From: an uncultured Prevotella sp. | GTDB lineage: Bacteria > Bacteroidota > Bacteroidia > Bacteroidales > Bacteroidaceae | Direction: 5' to 3' | DNA: 64,000 nt | NCBI GenBank assembly: GCA_900315695.1 | Contig: ONAE01000013.1 | Span: 1 to 64,000 of the forward strand | Part shown: piece by piece, positions 27,840 to 36,737 of the stretch | How the letters are laid out: every line of letters starts with the position of its first letter | How positions within the stretch are numbered: the first letter of the stretch is position 1 | Translations under genes and position numbers: made by a program | The notes under the pieces: generated by a model | Database searches by the model: none | What the model saw: the letters and a program-made list of their open reading frames with translations, nothing else | What the model was told of the DNA's origin: nothing

Positions 27840-28130
27840 ATGGCAGAAAAGAAAGCAACAGCTAAGAAGGCTACTGAGACAAAGGCAGCCGCAGCTAAGA
27901 AGACCACAGTAAAGAAGGCAGCCGCTAAGACTGTTCTCGCAGTAAATGCTGAGAATGCAGGTTTCAAGGCTGGAGATGTTTATCAGGCACTTGCAGCAGG
28001 TAAGGCTCTCACCGTGAAGGAGATTGCTAAGGCTGCTAAGATTTCAGAGGAGGAGACTCTGCTCGGTCTCGGCTGGCTCTTCAAGGAGGGTAAGCTCGCT
28101 AACGACGGAGAGAAAGTTACATTGGCATAA
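27840..28130 (+). CDS. DUF2582-type winged-helix protein with a histone H1-like Lys/Ala tail
   Basis: This is a 96-residue protein. Residues 1-33 are a Lys/Ala/Thr-rich tail (MAEKKATAKKATETKAAA...), the composition of bacterial H1-like (Hc1) DNA-binding tails. Residues ~38-96 are a compact winged-helix domain of the DUF2582 type (NAGFKAGDVYQALAAGKALTVKEIAKAAKISEEETLLGLGWLFKEGKL). The combination suggests a nucleoid-associated or regulatory DNA-binding protein. Its TAA overlaps an ATA triplet that may start the next small gene. Confidence 0.86.
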   Translation: MAEKKATAKKATETKAAAAKKTTVKKAAAKTVLAVNAENAGFKAGDVYQALAAGKALTVKEIAKAAKISEEETLLGLGWLFKEGKLANDGEKVTLA

Positions 28131-28393
28131 GACAATTTAAGATTCTCATCGATGTAGGTGATAAGGGCATCAGCGTTCAGCAGTTGTCCAAGCATGTGTA
28201 TAATAAGAATACCTCTTTCTTTTTTACACCAAATCTGGAGGAGATTCGTTCTTATGTCCAGCAGTATCTCCTGAAAAACTCCAAATCCCCTTCTTCGTTG
28301 ATTGAGAGTATGGACCGTCGTGGCTATTATCGGTTAAATACTCAGAATAATCCTGATGCCCGCCAGTTGATGATTGAGTTCAAGGAAGAATAG
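28127..28393 (+). CDS. Small conserved-looking protein without a canonical start codon
   Basis: The frame is open from 28103 to the TAA at 28393. The first standard start is TTG 28184 (69 residues), but the sequence just upstream in frame reads like protein (IRQFKILIDVGDKGISVQQ) and continues smoothly into LSKHVYNKNTSFFF. The only candidates that include it are ATA 28127, whose bases overlap the preceding TAA stop as ATAA, or ATT 28121. An AUA-start gene coupled to the DUF2582 gene (88 residues), a frameshift fusion to DUF2582, or a sequencing indel would each explain this. The later part (LLKNSKSPSSLIESMDRRGYYRLN) is hydrophilic. I do not recognise the family. It ends 5 bases from a convergent gene. 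Confidence 0.6.
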   Translation: MRQFKILIDVGDKGISVQQLSKHVYNKNTSFFFTPNLEEIRSYVQQYLLKNSKSPSSLIESMDRRGYYRLNTQNNPDARQLMIEFKEE

Positions 28394-28398
28394 TTTGG

Positions 28399-29526
28399 TT
28401 ACTCTCTCAGCTTATACACATCTTCATAGACCGTCAACAACTGTTCGGCTGTATATTTCCATGAAAATTGTTGGGCTCTTCTGATGCCAATTTCTTTCTG
28501 TTTCTGATAGATCGTCTCGTCTTTTTCTAACAGCAGCATCTTCTCTGTGATCTCTTCGGCATGCTGTGGGTTCACCATCAATACCTCTGGACCACCAATC
28601 TCTGGCATAGACGATGTGTTGGATGTGATAACAGGTGTTCCGCAAGCCATCGCTTCCAAAAGGGGAATACCGAAACTTTCCCTGAGAGAAGTATAGAGGA
28701 AAGCAAAGGCATTATTATAGATAAATGGTAGGTCTGCATTTTTGATATAGCCTGGTATGACCATATAGTCTTTGATGTTCTCAATGTGATTCCTTTCTAT
28801 GATGTCGTCAAGAAAACTACGGTCTAAATCGGCCATCAGCAGTTTTCTTTTCACATTCGACTTCTCCAGATAGTGAGAGTAGGCAATGAGTGTCCGCTCC
28901 GTATTCTTCTTGGGATCCGTATTACCCAGGAAGAAGAAGTAGCCAGGTTCCTCGATGTACTGTTGATAAATCAGCTCTATGTCCTCAACAGGTTTAAACC
29001 ATTCATTATAACCATTATAGATCATCACCATCTTCTCTTCCGGAATATGCAGTTTGGAAATGATATTGTTGTACTCGAATTCTGAGACAGTGATTATCCG
29101 CTTACATTTTTTCAGAATTCTGGGTACAACAAATCTTCTGTAGAGCCATCCCATATTCTGATAAAGCGATTTGTTAGATTTGTCTCGCGGCTCTAAGAAA
29201 ATGATGTCGTGCAGTGTCAGAATCATCGGAATCTTACAAAGGATAGGGGCTGTATTGCTGGTACAATGCAACATGTCAAGATTCAGCTGATTGACAGCTC
29301 TTGGCAGAGAGAATTGTTCCCAGAGCGGATAGAAGTTACTGCCGATCTCTATGATATGCACATTCTTGCTGTCATGAAGACAATGGTCTTCGCCTGGTGC
29401 CACAAAAACAAAATATTCATTTCTGTTATCAGACTTCTGCAGTTCTTTGATTTCCTCAAGAACCACATAGTCCATTCCGTGTTTGTTATTACGGAAAATA
29501 CGCTGCGCTTCAATACCTATTCTCAT
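28399..29526 (-). CDS. Glycosyltransferase family 4
   Basis: This 375-residue GT-B fold enzyme transfers a sugar from a nucleotide donor during surface polysaccharide assembly. The N-terminus starts [13 protein letters not shown]. The donor half has the GT4 features [14 protein letters not shown] and [30 protein letters not shown], the E-x7-E motif. It resembles WbdA/mannosyltransferase-like GT4 proteins, but the sugar cannot be read from the sequence. Its start overlaps the stop of the acyltransferase upstream by 4 bases, so the two form an operon. This gene marks the left border of the polysaccharide locus. Confidence 0.92.
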   Translation of the reverse strand: MRIGIEAQRIFRNNKHGMDYVVLEEIKELQKSDNRNEYFVFVAPGEDHCLHDSKNVHIIEIGSNFYPLWEQFSLPRAVNQLNLDMLHCTSNTAPILCKIPMILTLHDIIFLEPRDKSNKSLYQNMGWLYRRFVVPRILKKCKRIITVSEFEYNNIISKLHIPEEKMVMIYNGYNEWFKPVEDIELIYQQYIEEPGYFFFLGNTDPKKNTERTLIAYSHYLEKSNVKRKLLMADLDRSFLDDIIERNHIENIKDYMVIPGYIKNADLPFIYNNAFAFLYTSLRESFGIPLLEAMACGTPVITSNTSSMPEIGGPEVLMVNPQHAEEITEKMLLLEKDETIYQKQKEIGIRRAQQFSWKYTAEQLLTVYEDVYKLRE

Positions 29527-30113
29527 ATCTGTTTAATAATTTTAGCAGGAACACCAGCCACGAGTGAATGGCCTGGTACATCTTTTGTTACAACAGCACC
29601 AGCCGCTACCACGCAGTGTTGTCCGATGTGAACACCAGGAAGGATTACGGCATTAGCTCCAATCCAAACATCATCGCTGATGGTAACAGGTGTTGTACTG
29701 ACACCCTGTTCGTCAATGCGCTTTTCTGAGTCTTCGAAGTTGTGATTGAGTGCTGTCACAGTAATACCTTGTGCCAGGTTGACATGATTACCTATGGTAA
29801 CAGGACCGATAATTGTGTTATGCAATCCAATCCTTGTATAGTTGCCTATGATAACATCCCCAACGGCATTGTTGATACAGACAAAAGACTCAATCACGGA
29901 ATAGTCCCCAAGCCTGAACTGGCGATAGGGTGGAGTGTCCATTCTTACAGAACGGTGGATGACACTGTGTTTCCCCCGATGCTGATATAAGGGCGCCAAT
30001 AATCTGATGTACCAACGCGGCCTTGTCTCCACCTGGTTCATAATCAGCCAATCTATCAGCTTCTTCAGCTTAGGATTGCCTTTAAACTTTTCCCTGACTT
30101 GTTCACTGTCCAT
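29523..30113 (-). CDS. Hexapeptide-repeat (left-handed beta-helix) acyltransferase
   Basis: In this 196-residue protein the C-terminal half shows the isoleucine-patch hexapeptide repeats ([30 protein letters not shown]) and the acetyltransferase signature [33 protein letters not shown], as in WbbJ/LacA-type O-acetyltransferases. The catalytic-type histidine is probably in ALNHNF. The N-terminal ~60 residues ([23 protein letters not shown]) are a helical extension. It is likely to acetylate a sugar of the polysaccharide. It is transcribed with the GT4 gene from the divergent promoter at 30.14 kb. Confidence 0.92.
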   Translation of the reverse strand: MDSEQVREKFKGNPKLKKLIDWLIMNQVETRPRWYIRLLAPLYQHRGKHSVIHRSVRMDTPPYRQFRLGDYSVIESFVCINNAVGDVIIGNYTRIGLHNTIIGPVTIGNHVNLAQGITVTALNHNFEDSEKRIDEQGVSTTPVTISDDVWIGANAVILPGVHIGQHCVVAAGAVVTKDVPGHSLVAGVPAKIIKQI

Positions 30114-30135
30114 GACATCTAACTATTTTAGACTA

Positions 30136-30183
30136 CAAAAATAGGAAATATTTTGTGTAATTCCAAATATTTTCCTATTTTTG
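30136..30183. promoter_or_regulatory. Mirror-symmetric divergent promoter pair
   Basis: A minus-strand promoter (-7 TATTTTTG at 30136-30143, -33 TTTG at 30164-30167) and a plus-strand promoter (-33 TTTG at 30152-30155, -7 TATTTTTG at 30176-30183) interleave within 48 bp. The outer 13 bases are a perfect inverted repeat (CAAAAATAGGAAA / TTTCCTATTTTTG), and both have the same 20-bp spacer. The two polymerases cannot bind at once. Confidence 0.8.
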
Positions 30184-30231
30184 CAGAAGAAATAACAAAA
30201 TATTGAATCTGTAGTGCAAGAATTATGGCTT

Positions 30232-31371
30232 ATGAATGTACTATTTCTTGTTTATCATGGTTTTGATGATGCCAGTGGTATCACCAAGAAAATCCATTAT
30301 CAGGTGAAAGGACTTCGTGAAAATGGTCATGAGGTTCATTTATGTTATTACGATTTTGACCAAAGTGGTCATCGCTGCAGATTTATTGATGATCAAGTCA
30401 TACAGGACTACGGAACGGGAAAGGTGGCTGCACTTCGTCAGCGGTTTGATTATGATTGTATCTTTGATTATTGCAAATTGAATGGCATTCAGTTTGTTTA
30501 TGCACGTTGTTTTATGAATGCGGATCCAATCTTGATTCGTTTCTTCAAGAAACTGAAACAAATCGGTATCAAGGCAGTGATGGAAATTCCCACCTATCCA
30601 TACGATCAGGAATTTATGAATTCCTCATGGGACATCAAATTAAAACTCATGCTAGATCGGTTATTTCGTAATAAATTGTCAAAAGAGATGACAGCCATTG
30701 TTACTTTCTCCGATGAAGAATGTATCTTTGGACAGCGTACAATCCGTATCAGTAATGGTGTTGATTTCGATAGCATTCCTTTACATCAGTATCAAGCTCC
30801 AACAGATGGCTCTGTCCATCTGGTAGGTGTGGCTGAAGTTCATATTTGGCATGGTTATGATCGGCTGATAGCAGGCTTGGGAGAATATTATCATCACACG
30901 TCTAATCCTCGTCAGGTTTATTTCCATATTGTAGGTGGTGTTCACCCGCATGAACGCTATAAAGCAAACGAATTCCACCCAGGTATGCAGGCAATTATTG
31001 ATAAATATGGCATCCAAGATAAGATTATTTTTCATGGTCAGTTGTTTGGTGATGCTTTGGATAAAGTGTTCAATCAGAGTTGTTTCGCTATTGGTAGCTT
31101 AGCAAGACATCGTAGTGGTATCACCATCATAAAGACTCTTAAGAATCGTGAGTATGCCACTCGTGGCATACCCTTTATCTATAGTGAGCAAGATAGTGAT
31201 TTCGATAATCAGCCTTATGTTATAAAGGCTTCACCTGATGAATCACCGATAAATGTTCAGCAGATTTTGGATTTTATCGACCATCATCAGATCAAACCCG
31301 AAGAAATCCGTAAGACAGTTGAGAATCTGTCTTGGAAGATTCAGATGCAGAAAGTGATTGATGAGGCATGA
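30232..31371 (+). CDS. Glycosyltransferase (GT4-like, GT-B fold)
   Basis: From ATG 30232 the protein has 379 residues starting MNVLFLVYHGFDDASGITKKIHYQVKGLRENGH, a typical N-terminal Rossmann start of GT4 enzymes; an in-frame GTG at 30214 adds only MQELWL. Later landmarks are RISNGVDFDSIPL and FHGQLFGDALDKVFNQSCFAIGSLARHRSGI. The usual E-x7-E motif is weak, with KTLKNREYATRGIPFIYSEQDSDF in its place. A role in polysaccharide assembly follows from context. Its TGA directly abuts the stop of the convergent GT2 gene. Confidence 0.85.
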   Translation: MNVLFLVYHGFDDASGITKKIHYQVKGLRENGHEVHLCYYDFDQSGHRCRFIDDQVIQDYGTGKVAALRQRFDYDCIFDYCKLNGIQFVYARCFMNADPILIRFFKKLKQIGIKAVMEIPTYPYDQEFMNSSWDIKLKLMLDRLFRNKLSKEMTAIVTFSDEECIFGQRTIRISNGVDFDSIPLHQYQAPTDGSVHLVGVAEVHIWHGYDRLIAGLGEYYHHTSNPRQVYFHIVGGVHPHERYKANEFHPGMQAIIDKYGIQDKIIFHGQLFGDALDKVFNQSCFAIGSLARHRSGITIIKTLKNREYATRGIPFIYSEQDSDFDNQPYVIKASPDESPINVQQILDFIDHHQIKPEEIRKTVENLSWKIQMQKVIDEA

Positions 31372-32274
31372 TTACTTAATCCAAAAGACAAGTGCTGATT
31401 TCCAACCAATATATTTCAGATAACCTGATTTTATGGCTCTCCAAAAGACACTAAATTTCTCATTGAAAGGTATTTGGTGGCCTGTATAGAAAACCTTGCT
31501 TAGTGTATATTTGGAAAAATAGTGAATGATAGGACTATCTTGCCATTTGAGTAACTCGTCTATCACTGTAAGGTAGCAATTAATGTTGCGTTTTGAATAA
31601 TGCTTCCCCATGGTTGATGCCGTCCTGACACGATGTTTTACAAAACTTCTTTTCAAGCAAAAAATGTTATTGCTTTGAAGCGTCAGTTTTGTGGTAAAGA
31701 GCTCGTCTTCATGGATAATTCCCGGGTAGAAATTGAGACCTATTCGTTTTAGGTATTCGTGATTGATAAATAGGAGCCATACAACACAATTATGTTTGCT
31801 CGTATTCAGCATTTGGTTGAGAAGGAAGTGGCCGTCGTATTGCTTGTCCTCTTCTAAAGGTTGGGTTCGTTTATAATTCCATGAGATATGCCCTGCTCCA
31901 TCTTCTTGTAAAATGTCTCCGTCAAAGAAGATGAAATCAGCTTTGTGCTTTTCTGCATATTCGTAGCAAATTTCCAAAGCATCTGGATCCTCCAAGATAT
32001 CATCGGAATCCATCATGTAGATGTATTCTCCAGTTGCATGCTGAAGTGCCAGATTTCTTGCAACAGATTGCCCTTGATTATTTTGGCAAAAGTAACTAAT
32101 GCGTGAATCTTGCTGCATATATTTCTTGATGATGTTTTCACTTTGATCTGTAGAACCGTCATTTACTGCAAGAATCTCTATTTCATGTAATGTTTGATTC
32201 AAAAGAGATTTAAATGTCTCATCCAGATAAGATTCAACATTATAAATAGGTAATATAACACTAACTTTTACCAT
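31372..32274 (-). CDS. Glycosyltransferase family 2
   Basis: This 300-residue GT-A enzyme begins with the classic segment VKVSVILPIYNVESYLDETFKSLLNQTLHEIEILAVNDGSTDQSENII and has the metal-binding DxD-type motif in YIYMMDSDDILEDPDAL. Donor and acceptor are unknown. The stop codon touches the stop of the convergent GT4 gene with no bases between, leaving no room for a terminator. Upstream, TATCTTTG at 32294-32301 (minus strand) is a promoter candidate. Confidence 0.93.
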   Translation of the reverse strand: MVKVSVILPIYNVESYLDETFKSLLNQTLHEIEILAVNDGSTDQSENIIKKYMQQDSRISYFCQNNQGQSVARNLALQHATGEYIYMMDSDDILEDPDALEICYEYAEKHKADFIFFDGDILQEDGAGHISWNYKRTQPLEEDKQYDGHFLLNQMLNTSKHNCVVWLLFINHEYLKRIGLNFYPGIIHEDELFTTKLTLQSNNIFCLKRSFVKHRVRTASTMGKHYSKRNINCYLTVIDELLKWQDSPIIHYFSKYTLSKVFYTGHQIPFNEKFSVFWRAIKSGYLKYIGWKSALVFWIK

Positions 32275-32293
32275 ATTGGAACTAATTTTGCTA

Positions 32294-32301
32294 CAAAGAT
32301 A
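32294..32301 (-). promoter_or_regulatory. -7 element for the GT2 gene at 31.4 kb
   Basis: The minus strand reads TATCTTTG, 20 bases upstream of the start codon. Confidence 0.55.
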
Positions 32302-32319
32302 ACAAAAACTATTGAATTA

Positions 32320-32351
32320 TTTGTTTTTTACGACATATTTTTGTACTTTTG
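32320..32351 (+). promoter_or_regulatory. Bacteroidota promoter for the GT4 gene at 32.4 kb
   Basis: TTTG (32320-32323), 20-bp spacer, TACTTTTG (32344-32351). The upstream in-frame TTG at 32349 lies inside the -7 element, so translation must start at ATG 32373. Confidence 0.78.
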
Positions 32352-32372
32352 CCCAAAACAAATAGACGCAAG

Positions 32373-33515
32373 ATGGTTTCAAAACAATTTAGAATAGTCT
32401 ATTGTACACCAGCTCTTTACTTTGCTGGTGGTATGGAGCGTGTATTAACGATGAAAGCGAATTATTTTGCTGAACATTTTGGTTATGATGTCACCATCAT
32501 ATTGACAGATGGAAAAGAAAAACCAATATTTTATCCGCTTTCTGATAAAGTGAAGGTGATTAATTTGGATATTGGTTTTGAAGAACTGTGGACATGCTCA
32601 TTCTTAAAGAAAATTTTCTTTTATCTGAAGAAACAACACTTGTATAAGAAGTTGTTGAATAGAGAACTGATGCGCATTCGTCCTGATATCACTGTCAGTA
32701 TGCTTCGTCGTGAGATTAATTTTATTAATGATATACAGGATGGGAGCAAAAAGATTGGCGAAATCCATATAAATCGTGCTAATTTTCGCAATTTTGAGGG
32801 CAATAATGCCATGAAGAATTTGTTCTCGAAATTTTGGATGAATAGTCTTCTCTCAAAACTCCAAAGATTAGATCGTTTTGTTGTATTAACAGAAAAAGAT
32901 AAAGAGGCATGGGTAGAGCTAAAAAATGTCTGTGTTATTCCTAATCCACTATCTTTTACTTCTACGAGACGTAGTACTCTTTCAGAAAAACGTATAATTG
33001 CCGTAGGAAGGTATTGCCATGAGAAAGGATACGATCTTTTATTGAAAGCTTGGGTAATTGTTCAAAATCGTACTACGGATTGGCGCTTGGAAATCTTTGG
33101 TGAAGGAGATAGAACTCAATATGAAGAAATGGTTGATACATTGAATCTTGACCGTCATCGTTGTATCCTTAATGGCAGATCTTCAAAGATTCAGGATGAA
33201 TTTTTGAATAGTTCTTTGTCTGTATGTTCTTCTAAATTTGAAGGGTTTGGACTTGTCATAACAGAGGCAATGGCATGTGGGCTACCTGTTGTCTCCTTTG
33301 ACTGTCCGTGGGGACCACGGGCTATCATCAGTGATGGCGAGGATGGTATGTTGGTAGAGAATGGGAATGTTGACAAACTCGCAGAAGCCTTAGTCCTGAT
33401 GATCCAAAATCCAAAGCAACGTAAGGCAATGGCTGATAAAGCCATTGAAAATGTGCAGCGCTTTAGTATTGATCAGATAGCAGGACAGTGGAAATCCTTA
33501 TTTGAATCGCTATAG
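32373..33515 (+). CDS. Glycosyltransferase family 4
   Basis: From ATG 32373 the protein has 380 residues. The N-terminus is FRIVYCTPALYFAGGMERVLTMKANYFAEHFGYDVTII. The C-terminal domain contains AVGRYCHEKGYDLLLKAW and FEGFGLVITEAMACGLPVVSFDCPWGPRAIISDGEDG, the E-x7-E signature with the D-C-P-x-GP-x-x-I-I motif of the subgroup that includes GalNAc/amylovoran-type transferases. It is homologous to the gene at 37769. It is followed by a convergent GT2, whose own paralogue also follows the 37769 gene. Confidence 0.93.
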   Translation: MVSKQFRIVYCTPALYFAGGMERVLTMKANYFAEHFGYDVTIILTDGKEKPIFYPLSDKVKVINLDIGFEELWTCSFLKKIFFYLKKQHLYKKLLNRELMRIRPDITVSMLRREINFINDIQDGSKKIGEIHINRANFRNFEGNNAMKNLFSKFWMNSLLSKLQRLDRFVVLTEKDKEAWVELKNVCVIPNPLSFTSTRRSTLSEKRIIAVGRYCHEKGYDLLLKAWVIVQNRTTDWRLEIFGEGDRTQYEEMVDTLNLDRHRCILNGRSSKIQDEFLNSSLSVCSSKFEGFGLVITEAMACGLPVVSFDCPWGPRAIISDGEDGMLVENGNVDKLAEALVLMIQNPKQRKAMADKAIENVQRFSIDQIAGQWKSLFESL

Positions 33516-33536
33516 GTTTAACAATAGAATCCTGAG

Positions 33537-34385
33537 CTAACTTTTTGTTTTCAGGAAATTATCTTCAGCATCTTTATAATGATCTGTCTTATAAAAGAGT
33601 CTGGAGACACCATATTGTTTAAGTCGATTCCATATTGCTTTAAAAATGGAACTTTCTTTCAACGATCCATAACCAGTAATGACACGACAACGCCTATCAA
33701 ATACGAACTTGATCTTTCCATATTTCTTCAAGGACAATGCCATCGAACCATCTTCACCCCGAAGAATTTCAACTCGGTACCCCTCTTTCATTGCATTGGC
33801 AGTCTCATAGCCAAATGCTAAACCTCTGACACTTAACTCTGGTCGATTGATGTTCTGGATACGAATATAAATATCACGAATAAACTCATACATCTTGAGC
33901 TGAAAACTGGAATGCTCCTCGTTGGGATAAAAACTCCACATGGCAGCAACTGCAGCAATGCCAGGTTTCATAAGGTTCTCAACCATGATCTCGATGTATT
34001 GGGGAGGATATAGAGTGTCAGAGTCTATACACATGGAATATTTTCCTTTGGCCTGATTCAATCCGCATTGCCGTGCATAGCCACATGTATGTTGATGCTC
34101 TGTATAGAATGGTATGCCCGACTTCTGATATATCTCAGCAGTTCTATCCTTGGATTCATTATCTACTCCTATAAATTCTACAGGATATTTGCATTTGGTT
34201 TCACTTAAAGACCAAAGACAGGCTTGCAGACGCTTTTCCTCATTATACGCAACAATGATGATTGAAATGAGTGGGTTATCACTTTGAAGAGCTGCAAGCT
34301 GATCATGTGTCTTATCAATGATTTCCTGAGGAACCTCGCTGAATGGCTTCTCGTAAATGCTAAGATATTTCTCGTACCAATTCAT
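33537..34385 (-). CDS. Glycosyltransferase family 2 (paralogue of 38901-39752)
   Basis: This 282-residue GT-A protein begins MNWYEKYLSIYEKPFSEVPQEIID; the ATG at 34385 is preferred to a TTG three codons earlier. Core motifs are LISIIIVAYNEEKRLQACLWSL, FIGVDNESKDRT and YSMCIDSDTLYPPQYIE, the last with the DSD metal site. It matches the protein at 38901-39752 along its whole length, including the ending KTDHYKDAEDN, so they arose by duplication. Its promoter is at 34432-34463. Confidence 0.92.
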   Translation of the reverse strand: MNWYEKYLSIYEKPFSEVPQEIIDKTHDQLAALQSDNPLISIIIVAYNEEKRLQACLWSLSETKCKYPVEFIGVDNESKDRTAEIYQKSGIPFYTEHQHTCGYARQCGLNQAKGKYSMCIDSDTLYPPQYIEIMVENLMKPGIAAVAAMWSFYPNEEHSSFQLKMYEFIRDIYIRIQNINRPELSVRGLAFGYETANAMKEGYRVEILRGEDGSMALSLKKYGKIKFVFDRRCRVITGYGSLKESSIFKAIWNRLKQYGVSRLFYKTDHYKDAEDNFLKTKS

Positions 34386-34431
34386 ATTTGACAATTTGTT
34401 GATGAATTAAAATATTAGCTAATTTATCCTG

Positions 34432-34463
34432 CAAAAATACATATTTTTTTCTTATTTGCCAAA
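34432..34463 (-). promoter_or_regulatory. Promoter for the minus-strand GT2 gene at 33.5 kb
   Basis: On the minus strand: TTTG (34460-34463), 20-bp spacer, TATTTTTG (34432-34439). It lies in the ~200-bp AT-rich gap shared with the divergent glf gene. Confidence 0.75.
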
Positions 34464-34543
34464 TTTATTCCAATTTTTGTTTTAGATAAAGGATATTTTT
34501 AGTTAATCTTCCCAAATTATTCTTTTTTTGTATCTATTATTTG

Positions 34544-34551
34544 TATTTTTG
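34544..34551 (+). promoter_or_regulatory. -7 element for glf
   Basis: TATTTTTG, 38 bases before the glf ATG. A TTTG exists at 34527-34530 but is too close (13 bp) for the normal spacing. Confidence 0.5.
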
Positions 34552-34589
34552 TAGCGAAAAGAATTATAACTAGTTAGAATGAAAGAAAT

Positions 34590-35693
34590 ATGAAATACGA
34601 TTATCTAATTGTCGGCTCGGGACTGTTTGGCTCTGTTTTTGCTCATTGTGCGAATAAACAAGGGCAACGTTGTCTGGTTATAGATAAGCGGCCTAATCTT
34701 GGAGGTAACCTGTATTGTGAAAAGATTTCGGATATCAATGTTCATAAATATGGCCCCCATATCTTTCACACTTCAAACAAGAAGGTTTGGACTTTTGTTA
34801 ATTCCATCGTTGAGTTCAACAGGTTTACGGAGTCTCCTGTTGCCATTTATAAAGGGAAAGCTTATAATCTGCCCTTCAATATGAACACTTTCTCTCAGAT
34901 GTGGGGTGTGATTACGCCAGAGGAGGCTAAAAATAAAATTGATGAGCAGAGAAAAGAGATGGAAGGAAAAATACCCTCAAATCTGGAAGAACAAGCTATA
35001 TCTTTAGTTGGAAGAGATATCTATGAACGTCTCATCAAAGGTTATACCGAAAAACAATGGGGTAGGAAGTGCTCAGAACTGCCTCCCTTTATTATCAGAC
35101 GTCTCCCAGTGAGATTTGTATATGACAATAATTATTTTAATGACATCTATCAGGGTGTCCCTATTGGCGGATATAATAAACTCATAGAAGGATTATTGGA
35201 AGGAATTGATACGAAAGTAGATACAGATTTCTTTGCAAACAGGAGGGAATTTGAGTCAATGGCAGACAAAATCGTCTTCACAGGCAAAATAGATGAATTC
35301 TATGATTATCGTTATGGAAAGCTGGAATATCGTACTGTCCGTTTTGAGAATGAAATTCTAAATACTTCAAATTATCAAGGTTTGGCTCAGATAAATTATA
35401 CAGATGCAGCAATCCCATATACCCGAATCATAGAGCATAAACATTTCGAGGCTTTTGCAGACGATGTATATAAGAATCCTCAGACTGTTATCAGTAGAGA
35501 GTATTCTGTGGAGTGGACTGATGGAATGGAACCGTATTATCCAATCAATGATGAGAAAAATACAAATTTGTATAAGCAATATGAGGCTTTAGCCCAGAAG
35601 GAAGATGCAGTCATCTTTGGAGGCAGGTTGGCAGAATATAAGTATTATGATATGGGACCGATTGTCGAGAAAGTGTTGAATATGTTTATGTAA
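34590..35693 (+). CDS. glf: UDP-galactopyranose mutase
   Basis: This flavoenzyme converts UDP-galactopyranose to UDP-galactofuranose, the donor for galactofuranose in surface glycans. The 367-residue protein has an N-terminal FAD-binding fold (YDYLIVGSGLFGSVFAH, then VIDKRPNLGGN), the characteristic HKYGPHIFHT segment, YTEKQWGRKCSELPPFIIRRLPVR, and a C-terminal segment EYKYYDMGPIVEKVL. All are hallmarks of bacterial Glf. Its presence predicts galactofuranose in the polysaccharide. The GT2 gene downstream starts 2 bases after its stop. Confidence 0.97.
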   Translation: MKYDYLIVGSGLFGSVFAHCANKQGQRCLVIDKRPNLGGNLYCEKISDINVHKYGPHIFHTSNKKVWTFVNSIVEFNRFTESPVAIYKGKAYNLPFNMNTFSQMWGVITPEEAKNKIDEQRKEMEGKIPSNLEEQAISLVGRDIYERLIKGYTEKQWGRKCSELPPFIIRRLPVRFVYDNNYFNDIYQGVPIGGYNKLIEGLLEGIDTKVDTDFFANRREFESMADKIVFTGKIDEFYDYRYGKLEYRTVRFENEILNTSNYQGLAQINYTDAAIPYTRIIEHKHFEAFADDVYKNPQTVISREYSVEWTDGMEPYYPINDEKNTNLYKQYEALAQKEDAVIFGGRLAEYKYYDMGPIVEKVLNMFM

Positions 35694-35695
35694 GA

Positions 35696-36727
35696 ATGAA
35701 GTATGATGTTACCATAGGAATTCCTGTATATAAGGCAGTTGATTACATTGAAAAAACAATGGAGTCAGCTCTTTGTCAGACTTTCGCCAATATCGAATAT
35801 CTGGTTGTGGATGACTGTGGGAATGACGGAACGATTGAAGTGGTAGAGCGCTTTCGGCGAGAACATCAACGGGGGAAAAACATCCACATTATACATAATG
35901 ATCAGAATCTTGGAGTAGGGAAGTCGCGAAATCTCATCATAGAACATGCCCAAGGTGAATTTCTGTATTTTTTGGATTCCGATGATATCATAGAGCCAGA
36001 GACAATAACTATCCTGATGCGTGCGGTTCAACAATATCAGGCAGATGCTGTGTATGCTTCATACGAGAAAATAAATACAATGCATAATAATGCGACGGTG
36101 CTATATCAAAATTCTTTTCAATATTTCAATGCCCCTGATGAGTTCCCTAAATTTGTCTTCTCACAGTATCGTTCTTTTCAGGTTTCAGTCTGTAATTGTC
36201 TGTTGAGAATAGAAATTTTAAGGAGAAGTGGATTGAGGTTTATTGATACAATGTACTGGGAAGATGTTGCTTTTACTTATGACTTGGCGACAAAGTTGCA
36301 AAAAGTTGTTCTTCTGCCCGATGTAACCTACCATTATTTGTGTCGCCCATATTCTCTGTCACATTATCATGATCGTGAATTCCTTCAGCGTAATGAAATT
36401 CTTCAGAATGTGACAACGATTGATTATCTTAAGTCGCAATGCTGTAAGCTCCGTAGTAAGACTTATGCTCCGAACTTATGCCGAGCGCTACAGATGTTCA
36501 GCTTTTATATCGTCTGTTATGTTTTAAAGAGTCAAAAGCGAATAACACCGGCTATAACATACCGTGAAATGCGTCAGATGATGCATTATCCATTACGACT
36601 TAACGATATAATGAGATTTGGTCAGATGCGTATGCTTAATGTTGCGCTGTGGCTGATACCTCATTTACCTGTTCCGTTTTTTATTCTGACGATTCGATTG
36701 TTGGGGAAAATTAAAAATGTACTATAG
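35696..36727 (+). CDS. Glycosyltransferase family 2
   Basis: This 343-residue GT-A enzyme begins YDVTIGIPVYKAVDYIEKTMESALCQTFANIEYLVVDDCGNDGTIEVV and has the metal-binding segment FLYFLDSDDIIEPETI. Another conserved region is DTMYWEDVAFTYDLATKL. It is paralogous to the next gene (36738-37772). It is probably cotranscribed from glf (2-base gap). As the first transferase after glf it is a candidate galactofuranosyltransferase, but that is inference from position only. Confidence 0.92.
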   Translation: MKYDVTIGIPVYKAVDYIEKTMESALCQTFANIEYLVVDDCGNDGTIEVVERFRREHQRGKNIHIIHNDQNLGVGKSRNLIIEHAQGEFLYFLDSDDIIEPETITILMRAVQQYQADAVYASYEKINTMHNNATVLYQNSFQYFNAPDEFPKFVFSQYRSFQVSVCNCLLRIEILRRSGLRFIDTMYWEDVAFTYDLATKLQKVVLLPDVTYHYLCRPYSLSHYHDREFLQRNEILQNVTTIDYLKSQCCKLRSKTYAPNLCRALQMFSFYIVCYVLKSQKRITPAITYREMRQMMHYPLRLNDIMRFGQMRMLNVALWLIPHLPVPFFILTIRLLGKIKNVL

Positions 36728-36737
36728 AAATTGAATT

